Assembly: GCA_964017195.1 (NCBI GenBank)
Contig: OZ024892.1
Location: 13,650,071 to 13,714,070 of the forward strand
Length of the DNA stretch: 64,000 nucleotides
Origin: Siderastrea radians
Lineage: Eukaryota > Cnidaria > Anthozoa > Scleractinia > Rhizangiidae
Direction: 5' to 3'
Shown here: positions 47,752-59,836 of the stretch, one piece after another
How the letters are laid out: each line of letters begins with the position of its first letter
Position numbering within the stretch: position 1 is the first letter of the stretch
Made by a program: the position numbers and the translations under genes
Notes under the pieces: model-generated
Database searches by the model: none
What the model saw: the letters and a program-made list of their open reading frames with translations, nothing else
What the model was told of the DNA's origin: nothing

Positions 47752-47862
47752 ATAGCCTGCGTAGCAGGCGTAAACGGGGAGGGGGAAGAGGAGCAAGAAC
47801 GCGGGAGAAGGGGGACTGGGGGCTAGAGACGAAGGAACGCCTGCTAACAAAGGAGACTTTTG
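47752..47862 (+). mobile_element. ~110 bp AGCCTGCGTAGCAGGCGT MITE
   Basis: Starts AGCCTGCGTAGCAGGCGT and ends near AACGCCTGCTAACAAAGGAG. A reverse-complement relative is at 55585-55686, and a CGCCTGCTACAAAG end fragment is at 54016. Confidence 0.75.
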
Positions 47863-48107
47863 TCTGATTGGTTAATCATTTTCCTAGTACCCAGATTCCT
47901 GAAACGTGCGCGCCAGTGAAATAAACAAAGATGGCGGCCAGAGTAAACGACGTAGTTTTCATTGCTTGATCACTTATTCTTAACCTTTTTGGTACATATG
48001 GCAGTTCCAGGCGCTTTTCTAACTTCTCGGTGACGTAAAGAAATTGGTTTAAGGTATTTTAAAGCGGAAAACGAGTGTTTAGCACGGGCTTTTGCATTTG
48101 TGAGCAG

Positions 48108-51100
48108 GAAAATGTTTCTTCACACCGCAAGAAAATATATATGGTTCTATGAAGTGAGGGAGACAAGATTAGATGTCATAATAAAATCAGGAGGGATTCA
48201 AAGACTGAGAGGACAGGGATATTCGAAGTCTTACAGCTGCCGTTTTTACCGAAGCAGGTAAGCTATCCCACTCACAATTTTAAATTTAGTGTTCCTTGCA
48301 AGTTTTTGTTAGCTTTTGCTACACATCAATCGATCAGTGAACTTTCCTTGTTTGAAGGGGCCGTGGCGGTGTCACAGCGGATTTTGTCCCCCCGCCGATT
48401 TTGTCCCCCCGGACCAAATCCGCTAGCGGATATTGTCCCCCCGGACAATATCCGCTAGCCGATATTGTCCCCCCTTCGCCGAATTTGTCCCCCCCTCAAC
48501 AATTGTTATTTAAGCTTTGTTTCCCTCTTACTCAGTAAACTTTCCATTTGCAAACTTTTTTGCAACCTTCCCTCGAATGACAACACAAAACGTGTTATAA
48601 TTCTGCCATATTTATTATAGTAAATATAGTCACTTCTTATAATAGCGATGCAATTTTGCGTTCTATGCTGGTCTCTAAGTTATTTCAGAAATTTACTATA
48701 ATTCATTGCAAAGCTTGTCGTAAACAAAAGACCTGACTAAACACAGCGTCTAACTACGGTTCCTGTTAGCAATGAATCGAAAACGTTAATCTTAAGCTTG
48801 TTTGAGTTGCGGCTTTAATAATCGCTCTAAAATGATTTTTTCAAAAATTACTCTCTCAGTCTTAAGCAACGTCGACATGAAACAAATTCTAAATTCTTAC
48901 TTTTAATTACGCCTTAATATGAACAAAAACAGTTGCAACTAACGGTAACCCAAACTCTTAGAAAAACGCGAACTCCGTTGTATTATTATTTTACGGCTTA
49001 AGTGATCTCCGTTCTATCCTTATTTTACGGCTTAATATAGATAAACTAACGGTACTTAATCTTAGAAAATCGTGATCTCCGTTCTATTCTTATTTTACCG
49101 CTTAATAAAAATAAACTAACGGTAGTTAATCTTAGAAAATCGTGATTTCCGTTCTGTTCCTATTTTACGGCTTAATATAGATAAACTAACGGTACTTGAT
49201 CTTAGAAAATCGTGATCTCCGTTCTGTTCCTATTTTACAATTTAACGCGTTTATTGTCTGGTGGTCTGCATACGCGACAAAGCCACTCGCCCTCTGGGGC
49301 AGTCTCGAGTCCTTCGCAAGCAAGGTGGAGCCATTCGTCACACAATTCACATTGAATCATGTCGTCCCAACATTCTGGTCTTAAACATGAACAGAACAGT
49401 CTAATGTCACAGTTTTGTCTTTTGCTGAATCTTGGTGTTGCTTTGTCCCGCGGGAAAGGTTAGAGTCCAGTAATCTTATTGTCCTGTATCTTTTCAGGTT
49501 TTTGTAAATTCACTCAACCGAACATTTATTCTAATAAACAAACTTGACACTGGGACTTGTTAGCCGAACATTGTTTATTAGTCGAAAGTTATGTGCAACC
49601 CTCGTAAAACAAAGTTGATTTATTTAATTTCAGACGTATACAACAAACTAACAAAAAAAAGCAATTGTAAATTTGGTTCTGCACTTTAGCCTAGGATCAA
49701 CAAAAATGACACTTGATTTTCGATTGGAAAACGTTGCTTCGGGCCGTGTTGAGAAAAACATAGCTTTTCCAATGCGGTGTTTGGTAAACACCGAGACTTA
49801 CCTTGTCTATTTCGTCTTTTCAATGTTCATGAAATATTCGTATTCACATTTAATCGTCTTTTCTTTTATTCGTTTACGACTCCAGGAGTACGATAGCGAA
49901 GTATGATCACTTTTGACGGGGGGACAAAATTCGCGAAGGGGGGACAAAATCCGCTAGCGAATATTGTCTCCCGGGGGTCAATATCGGCTAGCGGATATTG
50001 TCCGGGGGACAATATCCGCTAGCGGATTTGGTCCGGGGGGACAAAATCCAGGGGGGACAAAATCGGCTAGGACAGCGGTCTGACTCAGCGGTCAAGTAAT
50101 CTCAGAGTCAAAGAGGTGCAAAAAACCACGAAACTACTTTAGAAGACCTGCAGTTAATCACTAGTTGATTAACAATGCAGGCAAACGGGAATTATCTCAG
50201 CTAAAATAACATTAAAATAAACTTGTACGATATCATTTCAGTTCACACTTTCAGCTAATAATTTTTACAAGGACCCCGCTCGGTTTTCCGTTTGATCTTC
50301 ATTTAGAAGGTTTTTCATTCTGTAGTCATCCGATGGACTGTTTAAGTTTTTTTATAACGACCCAAAAGGCCATTTGTGAAAGTGGAAATGCAAAATAATT
50401 TTAAATTTTGAATTGCTTGAAGAATTTTAAGGACATAAAGAGAACATTTGATGTTTACAAACATTGACTTTTTGGCCGTTAAAATTTGTAAAGCAAGAGT
50501 CTTGTCTCATTAGCCAATGGGCCTCTTGTTGCCTTATTTACACCAAAGGATTCCTTGTTGGAATTAACTCAGTTTTGTATGATTTCATTTGTGTTTGTCA
50601 CCAGTAAAGTGTTTTTGCCGTCAATTTTTGCCTTGCATAATCTAAAACTACCTTAGTTTTTTGACAGAAAGGTGGTTATGTTGTATAATTTTATTCAGGG
50701 CAGTAGAATCCTGGTATTAGTTCTAAATGAAGTGGTCTGCAAGCATCTATAAATCAGTATCTTAATTCACATGCTCACACACAACATGAAGCATCAAAAA
50801 GCAACTCGACCGTTACTTCGCACCTCACTTATGAATCGATTAATATTAATAGGTTTATCCCAGGAAAGTCTTGCTTTATCCTGATTGGACAATTATGATG
50901 CATAATTATGCTCTAACACTATAAGGGCTCCCATTGATAGTAAATGCGTTGACTTCTGAAAGAGCTACCCTTTAAAATTTTAAATAAAGGAGTCTAATTT
51001 TAATGGCAACAGGAAGCCTTAGGTTATGTACACAGTTAGCACCTATCATAGTTTTCCATCAGTCTTACCAGTCTTGAAACCTTTTCTTTCAGGAGGAGAT

Positions 51101-51370
51101 TTTAAAGAAGACCAGCACCCAGTAACCTTGAATACAAGTTCATGAGCTTATGTTTAGGCTGTTGATTTATATTCTTAGAAAACGTTTGTGAACCAAAGGA
51201 TTTTCACATAGTTGTTGTCTTGTCAGTAAGTTTTCAAGAAGCTGACTCCACAAAATACATTGCAAGTGGTTAGAAATGGCAAGTAAAACTTGGCAACTCT
51301 TGACTTTAACTTGTAACTTTGTCCTTGTTGTCCTCCTAAGTTTGTTAAAGGAAATAAAGGAACTTGCCTT
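48108..51370 (+). CDS. Possible small gene: 52-residue Arg-rich protein, two exons
   Basis: Exon 48108-48257 (acceptor GTGAGCAG, donor GTAAGC) has ATG at 48112. It splices in phase 2 to 51093 (acceptor CTTTTCTTTCAG), where TAA follows at 51103-51105. The product begins MFLHTARKYIWFYEVRETRL and ends FYRSRRRF. AATAAA at 51352 could be its polyadenylation signal. An ATGGCGGCC at 47931 in a promoter-like context may mark an upstream first exon, but it is not in a frame that joins cleanly. The intron contains the 1.7 kb element at 48377. No family recognised; it could be a non-coding RNA. Confidence 0.35.
49004..49250. repeat. 70 bp tandem repeat, about 3.5 copies
   Basis: Units contain GATCTCCGTTCT, TATTTTACGGCTTAAT, AAACTAACGGTA and TCTTAGAAAATCGT. 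GAT(C/T)TCC recurs at 49004, 49074, 49144 and 49214, an exact 70 bp period. Confidence 0.92.
49235..49459 (-). CDS. PHD-finger reading frame inside the 1.7 kb element
   Basis: 74 codons ending TAA at 49237-49235. Around 49405-49265 it reads LFCSCLRPECWDDMIQCELC then DEWLHLACEGL and GEWLCRVCR. This gives CxC, C, CxxC, H-x-x-C and CxxC spacing, close to the C4HC3 zinc-binding pattern of PHD fingers, which bind histone tails. The frame is open upstream to a stop at 49460; a start Met is lacking, so it is probably a 3' exon or a truncated ORF. The stop falls inside the 70 bp tandem repeat. Such fingers occur in some transposon proteins and in cnidarian repeat-associated genes. Confidence 0.65.
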   Translation of the reverse strand, partial: PFPRDKATPRFSKRQNCDIRLFCSCLRPECWDDMIQCELCDEWLHLACEGLETAPEGEWLCRVCRPPDNKRVKL

Positions 51371-51590
51371 GTCTTATGGTCATCCAAAACAACCAGTCCT
51401 CTGAGGGGTCAAAATTGATTTTGGGTCCATAACATTTCATTGCCCTCCCCCTGCTCCTTTAGAAAACTGACGAGTCCCTAACTGGTCCCACATACTCTAG
51501 GTTTTCATTTGAGCAGATTAGGAGTTTAACGAAATGGAAGACCATGGCAGCTGTGTGTGCAACTTAGGCAACTGCAAAAAAAGTCTGAAA
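50084..51590. other. Intron-like spacer
   Basis: AT-rich sequence containing the second exon of the possible small gene at 51093. Nothing else recognised. Confidence 0.35.
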
Positions 51591-51605
51591 AAATACAGGC
51601 TTGGT

Positions 51606-51895
51606 TGGGATATACATGTCAACCCAATGGGGGAGCAGGGAGAGCACTCGCCTTCCACCAGTGTGGCCTGGGTTCGATTCACGGTCCCGGTGTCATAATT
51701 TATGTGGGTTGAGTTTGTTGTTGGTTCCCGTCCTTGCTCCGACGGTTTTCTCCGGGTACTCCGGTTTTCCTCCCTCCATAAAAACCAACATTTCCAAATT
51801 CCAATTCGACCTGGATGTTTCGTAAGGCCATAAGGGAGACTACAGTTTGACTGTAATTATGCACCCTACTGAAATAAAGTGTTTATTTATTTATG
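51606..51895 (+). mobile_element. tRNA-derived SINE with conserved central domain
   Basis: The head has A-box-like GGGAGAGCACTCGCC and B-box GGTTCGATTC (51668-51680). The centre has TGTTGGTTC, TGCTCCGACGGTTTTCTCCG and GGGTACTCCGGTTTTCC, a strongly conserved SINE core shared across distant animals (Nin-DC/Deu-type central domains; exact class not determined). It ends in a (TTTA)n tail after AATAAAG. Confidence 0.88.
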
Positions 51896-51942
51896 ATAGC
51901 AGTGCAGCACTCTTACCAACTGAGCTATCAAGCCAGCTTGGA
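51893..51942 (-). tRNA. tRNA-like 5' half (truncated)
   Basis: On the minus strand, GGCTTGATAGCTCAGTTGG then TAAGAGTGCTGCACTGCTAT gives an A box, D arm and the 5' side of an anticodon stem. The rest is cut off at the SINE tail. A tRNA pseudogene or the head of another SINE. Confidence 0.5.
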
Positions 51943-54155
51943 GTTGTTGGTCTTTGTGTGAATTCAGACATATTCCCAAGAAAGACAAACCAAAATCATG
52001 TGCATGTGTTCTTTTTCATACTGAGAGTTCATGTTACAAATATAGTTATTAGTATTTTAGGTAAGAAAAGAAAGAGCGGCTTTTCTACTATTTTAGTGAT
52101 CTTCTAGATAGGTTATGTGTATTTTTTTTAAATAAAAGAGAACCAAATGTTTCATTACTTCAAGCACAGGTAAATTTTACAGTGTAAACTAAACACAATA
52201 GAACTGTTATTGGTTATTTTGCTGGGTTTTAAAGGTAAATAATTTTTTAATTATGTTCCTTTTAAAAGTCAAGAAAAGTAAAGAGTAGGACAAATAATTT
52301 ATTTGTTCTTTCTAGATCTGTGTGTGCTGCTTTTCAAACATGATATTTTCTATTTTTAGTAGATGCTATGTGAACATCTTATGTCTGGAACTTAAACTTT
52401 TCTAATTGGAAATGTATTTATATGAATCTTGTTTAGTATTAAACACAGTGTACAATCATAAAAACTAATACAACTCACAATGTACTTTGAGCTTAACATG
52501 TAAAGAGCAAATTCGACACATTATGAATAGGTCTGTTTAAAAGATATGGAGGTGAAATTTCTATGTATTGTTCCTTAATAAACTTTAAACAGTTGCTAGA
52601 ACATCACTAATTGGGTAGTTTTCTTCAGTATTATAACTAATTCGTAGGTTTTTGGTGAAGTACCGATCACTTTAAGTTTAAATTTCTCATTCCGCGTGCT
52701 TTTATTGATAACAGCTGCAGCTCTTGTCCTTGTTTCGTTCATCTCACGTGACTATTTTGACGTTCTTGTAGCCTCGCTTTCCCCGTTCCTTTCCGCACGC
52801 CTTGCCACTTTAAAGTTAACACTGTTTAGCCTAACTTATTCTTACCTTATTATTCTATTCTCGGTTGAAAGCGATCGCTGTACCAAGCCCTATTGTAGGA
52901 CATATAGCCCAAACAACACCTATCTGGCGACAAGATTCGAGTTATTTTTGTCACAGTTTTCTGCTGGCGCGTCATCTTGTTGGGTTTCCTTTTTACAAAT
53001 CGTGGCAATACAATTAAAAAACCCCTGATAAGAATCGATATTTCATACTGTTTCATGGCTGGAGTTTTTAGAAATCAAAGTTGCCAAATGAATGAACGAA
53101 GCAAAGTAGACTGAGGTGCGACCGTAGCGTAATTTTCATCGTATGTCGTTGACAGTGATACACACCTTGACGACTCCCTGTTGAGCCCTGCCACTTTTAT
53201 CAATATCTTTTCTTGAAAAGTCGCTTCCTTAATTAATAAACTGTTACCAGCAAAAGGGATTTCGTGTACCAAAACCCACGACAAAAGTCTCGTATACTTG
53301 AAGCAAAATATTTGTTTGGAATAAAATTGAGCTTTTCTATTGCAGTTGCGCTGTTAACTGCTTGCGTCTGGGCACAATATTTTCGCTTAAGCAGCAAAAA
53401 CCATATAATACCTTGATCGTATCGATTTTTACTTTTGCCTCGGCTATATGTTCCGTTTTTTTAACGTCAGAAATCATTCACAACCCCAAAACATGTAGTT
53501 TACGAGGCGGACGCAACTTTTTACCTCCCTCTTGTCAAGGAATTTGTCTTTCTGCCCCTTTCAAGCACAAATTATCCTTCAATGCGACAAACATTACGCA
53601 TTTCCATTCACGTTCAACTTACTTTATTGTTAAACAGTACTTGGTCTTGCGTCGAAGTCTGTTAAGATGATGAAGAACAAAGACAGGAAGGCAAAACTTT
53701 CGTCTGCTTATCACGAGTTTTCAGTTCACCGTCGCCTTTTCTGACTCGTCTCATTTCTCAGATTTGCAATCCCTTGCTGCGATTTTCCTCACGATGAATT
53801 ATCTTGACGGAAAAGCTGAGATGATGACCTAAATTTGGAAGTTATTCAACAACTATACATTCTTACGGCGTCCTTTGCCCCAGAACACAGGATAAACATT
53901 CAATGAAATCAAAGCTGTCAGCACCGCCGCCATCTCCTCTTTTCCCGCGTTTCGAATGAAATTCAAGGGATTTCAAATAGAATTGTGTGCATGCGCGACA
54001 TTAGTCTCCTTTGTTACGCCTGCTACAAAGACCCCCATTTTTTCATTTCTGCGGCCGCCAGCGGCCGCAAAATTCTAATTGGTTAATTTTTGACAGTACG
54101 TCCCACGGGAATGACGTAATTTGACGAGGACGTGCAGTTAGAAGATTTGAACTTG
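51943..54155. other. No supported gene
   Basis: AT-rich spacer. Short open frames at 52696-53028 and 53362-53670 have hydrophobic stretches but no motif or splice support. GCGGCCGC palindromes occur at 54050-54068. Confidence 0.35.
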
Positions 54156-54162
54156 GAGCGCT

Positions 54163-54315
54163 TACCATTTGTACGGAAAACCCGGTAATTCCGGGGAGAA
54201 TTGAAATGGAACGGTTCATTCCGGTGGAATGTTTTCGGAAAAAAGGTAATACCTTCCGAGGTATTCCTTTTTCTCGCTTTTACCGGAATTCTCGGAAATT
54301 TTTGTACCATTTGTC
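54163..54315. mobile_element. ~150 bp MITE with ACCATTTGT ends
   Basis: TACCATTTGTACGGAAAACC at the left mirrors the right end GGAAATTTTTGTACCATTTG only partly in direct order and partly inverted (GGTAATTCCGG against CCGGAATTCTCGG). A related end (CGAGAATTCCATTCAAATGG) lies at 54650-54669. Confidence 0.5.
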
Positions 54316-54355
54316 CACGATTACCATGTGCCAGGCTATTTCCGCGAAGACAGCA

Positions 54356-54920
54356 ATGCCCAAGACGGCGGATTCTAGTGATGAATCTTTACTGTTCCAA
54401 ACCGTTCGTGATGTTCTCGCGGGTCTGTTAACAGACTTCTTGCAACACAGTTGTAGCACTCAAGGTGAGAACGATTTAAGTTTTGGCCGTCGGTACTTTC
54501 GTTTTACTTTGGCTTTCATGATTCGAGCTTTTGAGTTTAATGGCGCGGGAAAACACTTGCATCCGAAACCTCGAATGAAATGATACGGCTCAATCCGTTC
54601 CGTTTTCTTGCTGAGAAAAAGTGCAGTTCCATTTGTGCAAAAAAAGCCACCGAGAATTCCATTCAAATGGTACGCGCTCTTGGTTGCAGCAGGCCGGGCC
54701 AGGTAGCGAAATTGCAGTCTTGAAACCAGAGGGAGAAACGGCAGTTAGAGCTCTTCTAAAGTGAAGAGATGTTTTAAGCGGTTTTGCCAACGGGATAGTC
54801 CTAGAGAGAAGAGATTTTGTCATTGTCCGAGAAGATTTCAAAAAAGCATTGCACCGTTTCACGCGTGAATTTCAAGGCAGTGTAAATATCCCGTTATCGG
54901 AGCAGAGACTCGCCCTTTGA
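54356..54920 (+). pseudogene. Two-exon ORF with in-frame TGA, unidentified
   Basis: Exon 54356-54464 (ATG, MPKTADSSDESLLFQTVRDV..., donor GTGAGA) ends in phase 1. The acceptor ATTGCAG at 54717 continues the frame as VLKPEGETAVRALLK, then TGA at 54762-54764. The same frame stays open afterwards to 54918 (RDVLSGFANGIVLERRDFVI ...). Consistent phase and helical, charged composition suggest a gene broken by one nonsense change. No family recognised. The first exon lies between two MITE ends. Confidence 0.4.
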
Positions 54921-55580
54921 GAACTATAAATCGGAAAAAGAAGCCCTAAGACTAAGAAACGCTCGACACCTTAAACAGTGGAACTCAGAGAACTAAAAGC
55001 GAAGAAATTATTCTTTGAGAACAGACGGTTGTTTTAAAGAGAAATCTGCAGTTGCATGAGACATCACTCAAGCTGTTGGCTTTGTAGGGAATCCATGGTA
55101 AAGTAACTTACATTTTTTGATTGTAAATTTGTATTGAAATGTTTTTTTTTTAATTGTCCGATTCTTCATATTATGGCTTTCGCGTAACTTTTGAAATTTA
55201 AAACGGGCACTTCGGTCAATATAAATGCCCTTCAAAGTGTATCGCGGTTCTTCGCTTGCGTGTTTTAAAGTAAGCTTACCTTTCCTAGAAGCGAAAATTG
55301 AACGCATTTGATTTTCAGAAGCAAAGAGGGGTTTATCTTAATAAATCTTTTTATTTAGAAAAGCTTCGTGTCTCTTATTTCGAAAATAAGGGCAGTAATA
55401 AGTTGTTCTTTGATTGGAAAAAAAATTCTCATCCTAACTTTATTTTTAGACGCTTGATTAAATTCCTGCGTGCAGTCAGTCATGCAAGAAAAGCGCGCGC
55501 CTGTTTCTGATTGGTGGTTGCATTGACAGCTAATTTAATTGGATTACCTAAAAATCGGTGGGCGGAGATGAAAAAGTGGG
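54921..55580. other. No supported gene
   Basis: AT-rich spacer; nothing recognisable on either strand. Confidence 0.35.
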
Positions 55581-55584
55581 GGTC

Positions 55585-55686
55585 TTTGTAGCAGGTGTTC
55601 CCTCGTCCCTAGCTCCCAGAACCCCATTTTTCTCCCCCGTTAACGCTCCCCTTCCCCTTTCCCGTTTACGCCTGCTACGCAGGCTA
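55585..55686 (-). mobile_element. ~100 bp AGCCTGCGTAGCAGGCGT MITE, inverted copy
   Basis: Ends TACGCCTGCTACGCAGGCT at 55686; its body (GGTGTTCCCTCGTCCCTAGC) corresponds to the 47752 element in reverse. Confidence 0.75.
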
Positions 55687-56596
55687 TTTCTTACACAGAC
55701 AATCAAAGTTGAGAGTGAAAACAATTTAATACTAGAGAAAGACCTTTTACCTACACTCGAAGAGTCTTGCCAGCTGCAAACTTTCAAAGCTTACAAATAC
55801 GACAGATACGATGTCTTGCAAAAATAAACAGGATCGCTGTTCTCGTTTGTTTTTTTCATTCTGTCCGGTCGCTGCAACAGTTTTTGCACCGCTTAATTCA
55901 AGAATCCAATCTACCATTCACTTTTCAGCTACAGTGAGATTATCTGCTCCAGTTCAACAAAATAAGCTTAAATTCTGTCTTCTGTTCCATCAAACTCGCA
56001 CATGGCTCCGCGGAGTGAACGGATTGTTTAAACAAAGCCGCTTAACTTCTACGGCTGCACTAGAAAGACTGCCAGCTTCCATCCTCTTTAGACAATGTTG
56101 AGAACAATTTTCAAGCCATCAGTGTCCATGAACCATACTTTAGAGTTGGAAATTAGAGGAATTAATCCAAAAATTGTACTCCTTCGACCGTCGCGCCGTT
56201 TATCTTGCAGCAGGTATTCATTCAGCTTTCTCCAGAACCGCCGCAACATATCACAAGGTTTTGGCGCCTTTTTCGTTTTAATCATGTGATCGACACCAGT
56301 TAGCTTTTTGCGTCTTCTCTAACATGAATTTGAATTTGACTGTATTTCGATTCTTTGTTAGTCTGCATCGCCCATTTTCAGATTTCTTTCCCATTGTCCG
56401 TCTCTGACGTGAACGAAAACGTCCAGCAAAAACATCCTAAGCATTTTAATTTCCTGTTTTGACACTTCTTTCTCGTAGACTTCCGGTAAAATACAGTAGA
56501 TTTCGATTCTCCAGCATTTTGACATTGATTATCCTTCAAGGTCTTGCATCCTTGGTGCTGACCAAAAGGAATGCAGCCTCTGGGAACGAGATTGGA
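55687..56596. other. No supported gene
   Basis: Spacer before TTAA element copy B. A GGGAACGAGATTG motif just left of copy B (56581-56593) is the end motif of another repeated element, so copy B may have landed in or beside an older MITE. Confidence 0.35.
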
Positions 56597-56600
56597 TTAA

Positions 56601-59600
56601 GGACGGTGGCCCCTATTGCTAACGCGCACATTTTCTGCGCATCGCGCGTTCATCCCGCGCGATCGCGCGATTCCTGTATGTGCAGTGGTGCGAAAATAAA
56701 ACTTTCGGTGTATTGAGTTGTTGTTTTTGTATTTTGCTTCCGCTGCGGGAGTGTTGACCCGCAAATGGGGAACGGGAAACCATAAACGAAATGGTAGGTT
56801 AATGAAAGAATCCGGGCCGTCGAAGCGCCAGCGCTTGCACAAACATCGACACCGGCTTCCCACAACAAGTGAAACAAGGAACGTAGCGCGGAAGGGACGA
56901 AGTTGACTTGGCGAGAAGGTGGACGACCAGTGGATCTCGGCGTGTTAGCTGAACAGACTTGTTTTTCAGAGGATATCTGGAAAGCGACCTTCTGAAAAGT
57001 CCACGAGAGCGTCAACCTTTCGGTTAAATTCTCAAATACTTCGCTTCCACTTCCACGGTAAAGAATTTGATTGTGGATTTACATATTATAAGAATTGTTT
57101 AATTGAGAGACTTCCTATGTTGAAAATGATATTCTTAAGATGTTAAAGCGAATGATCGAATGGAATTGCTTCCGAGTAATTTTTTAAATCTTTGGAACAA
57201 AATAATACAGCAACTGATCGCGAGTTAAATCACTTTGCCGGATAACACTTCGCAGGCGAAAAACTTGTGCCATTTTCCTCCATAATTTACATGTGCTTGG
57301 AAGCTTTCAAAAACCTTTTTCGGGTAATTTTTGCCGGTAAACTGCCAGATGCCGTCGGTAGCAATACTATTTATTTTAGCAAAGTTGTTTGATGGTTGAC
57401 AGAACTTAACAGCCAGCAGGATGCATACGAATCAGTAAGAAATTCGTTTTTACATTGACAAATCTATGAAGTCGCTACCGACAGCAAGTTAAAACGGCAT
57501 TATTAGAGCAACTGTAGTTTCACGAGTACTCTCCTTGAAGTTAATTAGCTTTCCAAAGAATGCTGGAAGAAGAGCTGCCAGTGAAATTTGTGCTGAAGTC
57601 TTGTTTTTTGAAGAAAAATAGCTCAACTTCACTGTTTCCTCAGCGGTCCGCATTCTGTATTTTGCCTTTATGTTTTCTCATTGTCGTTTTTCATCTTTTG
57701 GCGAATAACGACTGAAATGTACTGTATTTTAGGGGCCAATGAGTTGAGAAGAATCTTTACAAACCACAAATGCACTCCAGTGTATGAGTGTTTAGCGTGA
57801 TCAGATAAAATGCAGAACAATTAGTAGAAAAGTACGAAGTTTTATGATGGCACGGCCTTCCTCTCTCTCTTTTAGAATGCTTTTAAAACAGTGTTTCAAA
57901 ATGAAAGTCGTAAAAAGAACTGTCTAGAGGACAAATTTGAAGCAAACTACTTGTCTAGATTGAAACTGTGTCTCACCTAACGCGAAAACCGAAAGTTTCA
58001 GACACGAGCAGTATTGTATTTCAGATCTTTTGCAGTGAAATGATCACTCCTATTTTTAAGGTACTAACATGTTGTCATTTCCACGTGTGGCATTTTCTTA
58101 GCAGAGGGAAAGGAAACGTATCTAAGGCTTACATCTGATGAAAAATCTTTCCATTTGCAATTTGTTCGTAAGAGATTAGAAAGAGTCAAAAGCGTAAACA
58201 AATTGTGAAGCAACTTCTTGAAAGAAAAACAAAAGCGGCACCTAACTGACCCGCCCGATAGTCTATGAAATATTAAAAGAAAACCTACCTCCTCTCGGTC
58301 TGGAAAAATGTCGATAGCTGTTATAAAGGGCAGCAACCGATGGAATGAAATCAGGTTGACCTGCTGAGGTAGACGAGTAGCCGATTTTGATAACTCCACT
58401 GAGCGATCTAGCCGAATGAGAAGGAACAAATCGAAAACTTGACGAGAAATTTCAACTTTTGATTACAGCTAGGTTAGTTCGCTTCAGAGCTACAGATTCC
58501 GATTTAGTGGCATTTCGTGTTTAATATTTGTCAAGATCCGAACACGATGAAAACCCAAAACAATAAGTTATATTTAGCTGCTGTAGATAAGCGACGTTTC
58601 CAGTTCATTCAAAGAAACAGCCAAAAAGTCTGAGATGATTTGACACGCCTTGACAGTTAAATGACAGAATATTGAAACATTGTAAAAACCAAGAAACACG
58701 GCGCAAGAAGAAGAAAATATTTCATGCAGACAGTTTGAAGCTCGAAAAAAATTAATAACAACAGTAGTGTGACTTTCGAGTTCGGATTGTTGTGAAGCAA
58801 TTCGCGGGAAAATTTTGCTAAAATTTGCGGCGTCGTGCAAACACTTTCGAAAGAACATCGCGCCCGAAACTAGCCCCGCCAAAATTTTGGGCCCGAAGAG
58901 TTTTCGGGTTTTTTGAGAAACGAACACCAGCTTATTTATGGGAGCTCCAGGGTTTGGCTAGCTAGTCTAGCTATATATATATAACAGGCTTGGTCTGACC
59001 CCACTGACAATTTGCAGTAGCCTTCTAGAACTTCCAAGCATGATTAAAACAGCAATCAAGATTCTCGCTGCACAACATTCATTGAACAATGAAATCGCCT
59101 AACGGTACTCCGTTATAGTATGTTCTTTGATAAGGCAATTGTAAAATCCCCATACAGTTGGCAGAGATAAAATCAATCGATGTTTTACGGGGATTTTGCT
59201 TTGCTGCATCCTTTCACCACGCGTCCGCTCCGCCATCTTCGATCCATCATTTCGACTTACATTTTATTCCCCACCGGGGAGGAAAGCGTCAAGAAAATCG
59301 TCACTGATGGAAAACATGTCGTGCGCGAGTTAGGAAAAAGTGAAGTTATCTTTTTAAAATGCACGGTTACCCCTAGTTTTTATGTAATTAATCAAAAGCA
59401 GGACAACTGTTCGGTATTGTGAAATACTTTTTTCAGAAGAAAAACCGTCTGTCAAAAGTAATTTTACAAAACGTGCCAATCTACTGGGTCAAATAATGGC
59501 CCGCCAAGAACAGGAAATTCGCATATAGAATTCGGCAGTATGTTGAGAATTGTATCTTTGTTATTCATTACAAATCACCTATCAGTTTAGACCTCTTCAT

Positions 59601-59836
59601 CTCCTTCTTAAGTCAAATAATGGCTATCTTTTATTTGAAAAAGTTATTTTTCCTAATTTTTTAAAAATGTTCAATCAGCACCCTTTTTTTTTACCATATT
59701 TGGGGCTAATTATCTCTGAAAAATGCACTGTAACCCCCCCATTTTCTTTTTGGATTTTAACAGCCTTAGGTACGAGGAACAAATCCCACATGGGGACAAA
59801 TAAGAAAAAATGCCTTCCTATTAGGGGCCACCGTCC
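56601..59836. mobile_element. 3.2 kb non-autonomous TTAA element, copy B
   Basis: Same ends as copy A (GGACGGTGGCCCCTATT) with TTAA on both sides (56597-56600, 59837-59840), in the same orientation. It differs from copy A by scattered substitutions and small indels, for example an extra stretch near 59385-59450 and a missing 14 bp near 56841. No transposase seen. Confidence 0.9.

Larger units (their letters stand above)
48377..50083. mobile_element. 1.7 kb element with palindrome-studded TIRs
   Basis: Inverted ends of about 125 bp (48377-48500 and 49955-50083 region) are built of repeated GATTTTGTCCCCCC, GGACAAAATCC, CGCTAGCGGATATTGTCC units, each locally palindromic at GCTAGC. The interior holds a 70 bp tandem repeat (49004-49250) and a PHD-finger reading frame on the minus strand. 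Target duplication was not resolved. Superfamily unknown. Confidence 0.8.

Noticed and set aside
55558..55827. 89-residue plus-strand frame starting MGGDEKVGVFVAG
   Set aside because: Most of it is the AGCCTGCGTAGCAGGCGT MITE in reverse orientation.
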